A stretch of DNA of 64,000 bases from assembly GCA_934572325.1 (NCBI GenBank), contig CAKTKT010000001.1, forward strand, positions 1 through 64,000, read 5' to 3'. The position numbers were made by a program, and so were the translations under genes. The notes beneath the pieces are model-generated. The model worked only from the letters and a program-made list of their open reading frames with translations, did not search any database and was not told the DNA's origin. Below, in pieces: positions 60,446 through 64,000 of the stretch. How positions within the stretch are numbered: the first letter of the stretch is position 1; the number at the start of each line of letters is the position of its first letter. This stretch comes from an uncultured Oscillospiraceae bacterium. Lineage in GTDB: Bacteria > Bacillota > Clostridia > Oscillospirales > Oscillospiraceae.

Positions 60446-61789
60446 ATGAACGAAAGAGAATTTGACGTAATAGTTGCAGGCGGCGGTACAGCCGGCTGCA
60501 TTGCGGGGCTTGCGGCGGCAAAAAACGGCGCAAAGACCCTCATAGTTGAAAAGAACCGCTGCCTCGGCGGACAGTTCACCTCCGGTATGCAGGGCGCGTG
60601 GGTCGGCTTCAGCGATAAGCTCAAGCGCTGCGTCGGCGGCATGACATGGGATCTGCGCAACATACTCAAGGACATGGGCGCGATCGTCGATAGGGATCCG
60701 GACAAGGATGTGTGCTATCTGTACGACACCGAGGTCGCCAAGGTCGTGCTGGACGAGCTGGCGGCGAAGGAGCCGAACCTCACCACCTGGCTCAACACCC
60801 AGATCATCGACGTTTTGCAGGACGGCGACACCGTGACGGGGCTCGTCGTCGTGTCCGAGATGCAGATCGTCGAGGTGCGCGGCAAGATAGTCATCGACTG
60901 CACCGGCGACGCCGCCGTGTGCGCCAAGGCGGGCGCGACATACGAGATACGCGACGATAAGGACATCCAGCCCATGACCCTCATCGGCAAGATGGCGGGC
61001 ATAGACATGGATCGCGTCGTGAAGTATTACGAGGACAACCCGCCCGTCGAGGACACCATGATGCCGCCCGCGTGGCATGATTTCACCAGCTTCCCCGGCG
61101 TTATGCACTTCGGGCTGAAGGACGAGCTGAAAAATGTTGAGCTGCCCGCAGACAAGGAGTATCTGCGCCACTGGCTCGGCATATTCACCTCCACCCCCAA
61201 CCCCGGCGAGATTACCATCAACTGCTCCGGCGCGCTCGAGGCGAACAGCACCGTCGGGCTCGAGACGAGAACGGAGCAGGAAAACTTCTCCCAGAAGTGC
61301 CTGTACGACGTGGCGTGGGCGATGAAAAACTACATCCCCGGCTTTGAAAACTCCTATCTCACCGCCATCGCCTCCATGCTAGGCGTCCGCGAGAGCCGCC
61401 GCGTGATATGCGACTACGAGGTCAAGTTCCAAGACTTCCTCGACGCGAGGGATTTCCCCGACAGCATAGGGCGCGGCGCGATGCCCGCCGGCTTCCACAC
61501 CCCCGAGGGCGAAACCATGGTCGTGTATGACCTTGAGCCGGGCACATCCATGACGATCCCGTATAGCTGCATGGTCGTCAAGGGCAAGGAGAACCTCCTC
61601 GTCGCCGGACGCTGCGCCTCGTATGAGATTGAGGTCGCAAACTGCATCCGCTGTATGCCGCAGTGCATGGTCATGGGCGAAGCGGTCGGCACGGGCGCGG
61701 CGCTTGCGATAAAGGAGGGAGTGACCGCGCGCAGCGTCGATATCAAGGCGCTGCAAGCCAAGCTTATAGAGCAGGGCGGCATACTTTAA
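60446..61789 (+). CDS. FAD-dependent oxidoreductase
   Basis: The 447-aa protein is a cytosolic flavoprotein with the dinucleotide motif VIVAGGGTAGCIAG at the N-terminus, then ILVEKN-type acidic strand end (TLIVEKNRCLGGQFTSGMQG), which is typical of the FAD_oxidored family (PF12831). The C-terminal part has IPYSCMVVKGKENLLVAGRCASYE followed by MPQCMVMGEAVGTGAALAI, the second FAD contact. These enzymes are frequent in clostridial operons for unusual sugars, but the reaction is generally undefined. The ATG at 60446 has GGAAGGAGA at 6 bases. It should oxidise or reduce an intermediate upstream of the aldolase. Confidence 0.9.
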   Translation: MNEREFDVIVAGGGTAGCIAGLAAAKNGAKTLIVEKNRCLGGQFTSGMQGAWVGFSDKLKRCVGGMTWDLRNILKDMGAIVDRDPDKDVCYLYDTEVAKVVLDELAAKEPNLTTWLNTQIIDVLQDGDTVTGLVVVSEMQIVEVRGKIVIDCTGDAAVCAKAGATYEIRDDKDIQPMTLIGKMAGIDMDRVVKYYEDNPPVEDTMMPPAWHDFTSFPGVMHFGLKDELKNVELPADKEYLRHWLGIFTSTPNPGEITINCSGALEANSTVGLETRTEQENFSQKCLYDVAWAMKNYIPGFENSYLTAIASMLGVRESRRVICDYEVKFQDFLDARDFPDSIGRGAMPAGFHTPEGETMVVYDLEPGTSMTIPYSCMVVKGKENLLVAGRCASYEIEVANCIRCMPQCMVMGEAVGTGAALAIKEGVTARSVDIKALQAKLIEQGGIL

Positions 61790-61878
61790 TAAGTATTCCA
61801 CGGGTGAGGACGTGCTCCGAGTCCCGGGAAAAATAAAACCGGACAGCGATGCCCGAACAAAATGAAAGGAAGAATCCA

Positions 61879-63264
61879 ATGAACGCAAAGAGAATCTTAG
61901 CACTGTTGCTCGCAATCCTCACGATGCTCTCTCTCGCGGCTTGCGGCTCTGCTCCGGCAGCGGCGCCTGCGGAGGAGGCGGCTCCCGCAGCCGAGAGCGC
62001 GGCGGAGGACGCCGCACCGGCGGAGATCGACTACACCGGCGAAAAGCTCGTTATCTGGACGAACCTCACTGCCGACGCGCAGTATGAAGTCCTCAACAAG
62101 CAGTTCACGGAGCTTGCAAAGGAGATGGGCGTGGAAGTGACCGTTGAGAAGGTCGCCTTCAACGAGATGTATGAAAAGCTCGCCACTGCCGCATCCTCCG
62201 GCGACGTTCCCGACATCATGCACACCAACTTCGGCGGCACGGCGTATCTCTACGCTGCCGACAGCATCATGCCCCTTGACGCCATCATCGACGGCATCGG
62301 GCGCGACGACTTCTCCGACGCTTACCTGACCGTCCTCACCGGCGCGGACGGCAATGTCTACGGTCTGCCCGACTGGGCGATGCACACCAGCGTGTGGTAC
62401 CGCAAGGATCTCTTCGAGCAGAAGGGGCTTGAGCTCCCCACCACCTGGGAGGAGTTCAAGACCGTTGCAACCGAGCTGAACACCGCCGAGTGCTCCGGCT
62501 TCCCCGTTCCCCTTGACGGCGTGCAGGTCGCCGCGCAGACCCTTTACGAAATGATGTGCTCTGCGGGCGTGTTCTTCATGGATCCCGCCACGGGTGAGTA
62601 CTGCTTCGACAAGGAGAAGGACGACGCGATAAAGGTCATCGACTATCTTGTTGACCTCTACAAGACCGCCTCTCCCGCAGGCGCTCTCACCTGGTCGTGG
62701 GGCGATTACCGCAACGCGCTTGCCGTCACCGGCACTGTCGCCATGACGCTTGACATGGGCGCTGTCATCGGCAACGCGCAGGGCAACAACCCCGAAATGG
62801 TCGATAAGCTCGGCTGCTTCGACTTCCCCGGCGTTGACGGCAACAAGGTCGCCTCGTTCGGCTCTGGCTACTGCTTCGTCGCCAGCAAGCAGGACGACGC
62901 GACGCGCTCCGCGCTCGTCAGCGACTTCCTCACCGCGCTCTACACCCCCGAGCGCGCCGCAGAGCGTGCCCTCAGCCGCCCGATGTTCGCTTTCCCGTCC
63001 TACAAGCCCGCGTTCGACATCTATAAGTCCAGCGAGAAGGTCGCCGCGTTCCAGACTGAGGTTGACTACATCTTCGATCAGTTCGAGAACAGCACCTGGT
63101 ACTGGTACGGCATGGAGCACGGTCTGAGCGCAATGTCCGCTTACATCGAGTCCACCACCATCTTCGGCGAGGCTCTCCAGGGCGCCTGCAACGGCACTTA
63201 CACCTCCGAGGAGGCATACGAGCTCATCAATGACGATCTCTCTGCCTTTGCAGCGACGATGTGA
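61879..63264 (+). CDS. ABC transporter substrate-binding lipoprotein, family 1 (sugar type)
   Basis: The 461-aa protein has a lipoprotein signal peptide with lipobox SLAAC (Cys near residue 22) and an Ala/Glu/Pro-rich linker, then a family 1 solute-binding fold. Typical are KLVIWTNLTADAQYEVLNKQFTELAKEMGVEVTVEKV at about 55 and YGLPDWAMHTSVWYRKDLFEQKGLELPTTWEEFK at about 160. It would capture a carbohydrate or sugar acid and hand it to the permease encoded next. The ATG at 61879 follows AAAGGAAG; an in-frame upstream ATG at 61849 adds a charged stretch that would spoil the signal peptide. Confidence 0.93.
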   Translation: MNAKRILALLLAILTMLSLAACGSAPAAAPAEEAAPAAESAAEDAAPAEIDYTGEKLVIWTNLTADAQYEVLNKQFTELAKEMGVEVTVEKVAFNEMYEKLATAASSGDVPDIMHTNFGGTAYLYAADSIMPLDAIIDGIGRDDFSDAYLTVLTGADGNVYGLPDWAMHTSVWYRKDLFEQKGLELPTTWEEFKTVATELNTAECSGFPVPLDGVQVAAQTLYEMMCSAGVFFMDPATGEYCFDKEKDDAIKVIDYLVDLYKTASPAGALTWSWGDYRNALAVTGTVAMTLDMGAVIGNAQGNNPEMVDKLGCFDFPGVDGNKVASFGSGYCFVASKQDDATRSALVSDFLTALYTPERAAERALSRPMFAFPSYKPAFDIYKSSEKVAAFQTEVDYIFDQFENSTWYWYGMEHGLSAMSAYIESTTIFGEALQGACNGTYTSEEAYELINDDLSAFAATM

Positions 63265-63320
63265 TGTGATATAATCAGTTCACCCACGGCTGTGCGCCGC
63301 GCAGCCGGCAGGCATGAGCG

Positions 63321-63348
63321 GTATCGCCCGCCGCAAGGCGGGCGATAC
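63321..63348 (+). other. intercistronic stem-loop with GCAA tetraloop
   Basis: GTATCGCCCGCC and GGCGGGCGATAC form a perfect 12-bp stem closed by GCAA. It lies between the binding-protein and permease genes and lacks a T tract, so it probably protects the abundant upstream mRNA, as known for malE-malF. Confidence 0.65.
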
Positions 63349-63384
63349 TGGCTCAAAATCTATGCTAAAGAGGAGAGAGACGAG

Positions 63385-64000
63385 ATGGGCAGTGCAAATT
63401 CCGCGACAAAACGAAGATTGCTCGACAGCTATGAGAAGAGGCACAGACTGATTGGCTTTGCGTTTGCCATTCCCGCAGTCATCTTTCTTCTGACGTTCGT
63501 GCTGTACCCGGTCGTGTACAACATCTGGCTGAGCTTCACGAACACCTCCCTTATCAAAAAGGAAAGCAGCTTTGTGGGGCTGGACAACTACATACGTATG
63601 TTCGGCAACAAGCTGTTCAAAAAATATTTCTGGAACACCTGCGTATGGACGTTCTGGTCGGTGCTGGGGCAGATAGTGCTCGGTCTCGGCATCGCTCTTC
63701 TTATCTCGCGCCCGATGAAGGGCTCTACCGCGCTGAGGAGCTTTCTGCTCATCCCCTATGTCGTTCCCGCCGTTACCCTCGCGCTCGTGTCAAAATGGAT
63801 AATGAACAGCGACTACGGCATCGTCAGCTACTGGCTGCAGCAGGCGGGGCTTCTCGAACCGCGACAGTCGCTGCTGGCAATGCAGGGCTGGGCAATGTGG
63901 GTGGTCGTCATTCTCAATGTGTGGCGCTCCTACCCGTTTCCGATGCTCATCTACTGGGCGGCGCTGAAGAGCATCGACAGGCAGATGTACGAAGCCGCCA
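63385..64000 (+). CDS. ABC transporter permease, sugar type (partial)
   Basis: The visible 205 codons encode an MalF/UgpA-like permease. The first helix LIGFAFAIPAVIFLLTFVLYPVVYNIWLSF and SSFVGLDNYIRMF are typical, followed by the binding-protein-dependent transport domain with further helices (WNTCVWTFWSVLGQIVLGLGIALLIS, FLLIPYVVPAVTLALVSKWIM). The sequence ends at the window edge just before the EAA loop (DRQMYEAA). AGAGGAGAG precedes the ATG. A second permease is expected outside the window. Confidence 0.94.
   Translation, partial: MGSANSATKRRLLDSYEKRHRLIGFAFAIPAVIFLLTFVLYPVVYNIWLSFTNTSLIKKESSFVGLDNYIRMFGNKLFKKYFWNTCVWTFWSVLGQIVLGLGIALLISRPMKGSTALRSFLLIPYVVPAVTLALVSKWIMNSDYGIVSYWLQQAGLLEPRQSLLAMQGWAMWVVVILNVWRSYPFPMLIYWAALKSIDRQMYEAA

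Noticed and set aside
1..64000. CRISPR arrays, tRNA or rRNA genes, prophage
   Set aside because: No regularly spaced direct repeats, no cloverleaf or rRNA sequence, and no phage structural or integrase genes were noticed on either strand.

Overview
The window looks like a chromosomal segment of a GC-rich, spore-forming member of the Clostridia (Firmicutes), probably an Oscillospiraceae-like gut anaerobe. The evidence is spore maturation genes spmA and spmB, an AbrB-type regulator with a zinc ribbon, DnaD and DnaI-like primosome genes, LysM-GH18 and DUF1846 proteins, a 2[4Fe-4S] ferredoxin, strong AGGAGG ribosome binding sites and TTGACA/TATAAT promoters. The genus is an inference from gene content; no rRNA or tRNA gene was seen.

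Layout. 0.1-6 kb: split transketolase (minus), HAD phosphatase and nagA (plus), two lipoproteins. 6-10.4 kb: a YhhN membrane protein facing a DUF1846 gene and a large GT-C-like membrane protein that is split by a (TC)10 tract. 10.5-16.3 kb: secA, pgeF, a family 5 solute-binding lipoprotein, cdd. 16.3-20.4 kb: a LysR-type HTH stub coupled to a TIR-TM-LRR protein, an E2-like acyltransferase without its catalytic His, spmA-spmB. 20.5-29.2 kb: AbrB regulator, tRNA methyltransferase, ferredoxin, ClpC/ClpA-like unfoldase, and an operon of response regulator, histidine kinase, SGNH hydrolase, flippase-like and CmpB-like membrane proteins. 29.2-37.9 kb: an envelope operon (Lgt-like protein, phosphodiester glycosidase, membrane protein), LysM-GH18, PepF, YyaL. 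38-45.7 kb: TPR and DUF4037 pair, two convergent aminotransferases separated by a 280-bp inverted-repeat element, DUF2804, DnaI-like and DnaD. 45.8-52.2 kb: U32 protein, maf, mreC, mreD, PBP2, i.e. cell elongation. 52.3-57.6 kb: a methylglyoxal synthase-like gene, hisS, aspS, yifB. 57.6-64 kb: TauE/SafE, then an IclR regulator divergent from a catabolic operon (DapA-family aldolase, FAD oxidoreductase, ABC sugar-type binding protein and permease) that runs off the right edge.

Most of the window is core chromosome. The points most worth a second look are the likely phase-variable split membrane glycosyltransferase-like gene at 6.9-8.9 kb, the TIR-LRR gene, the 280-bp element with perfect 28-bp terminal inverted repeats, the methylglyoxal synthase homologue with Ala in place of the catalytic Asp, the E2-like protein with Glu in place of the catalytic His, and the perfect palindrome that probably is the IclR operator.

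All calls were made by reading the sequence and translations; no database search was run. Family names rest on recognised motifs.
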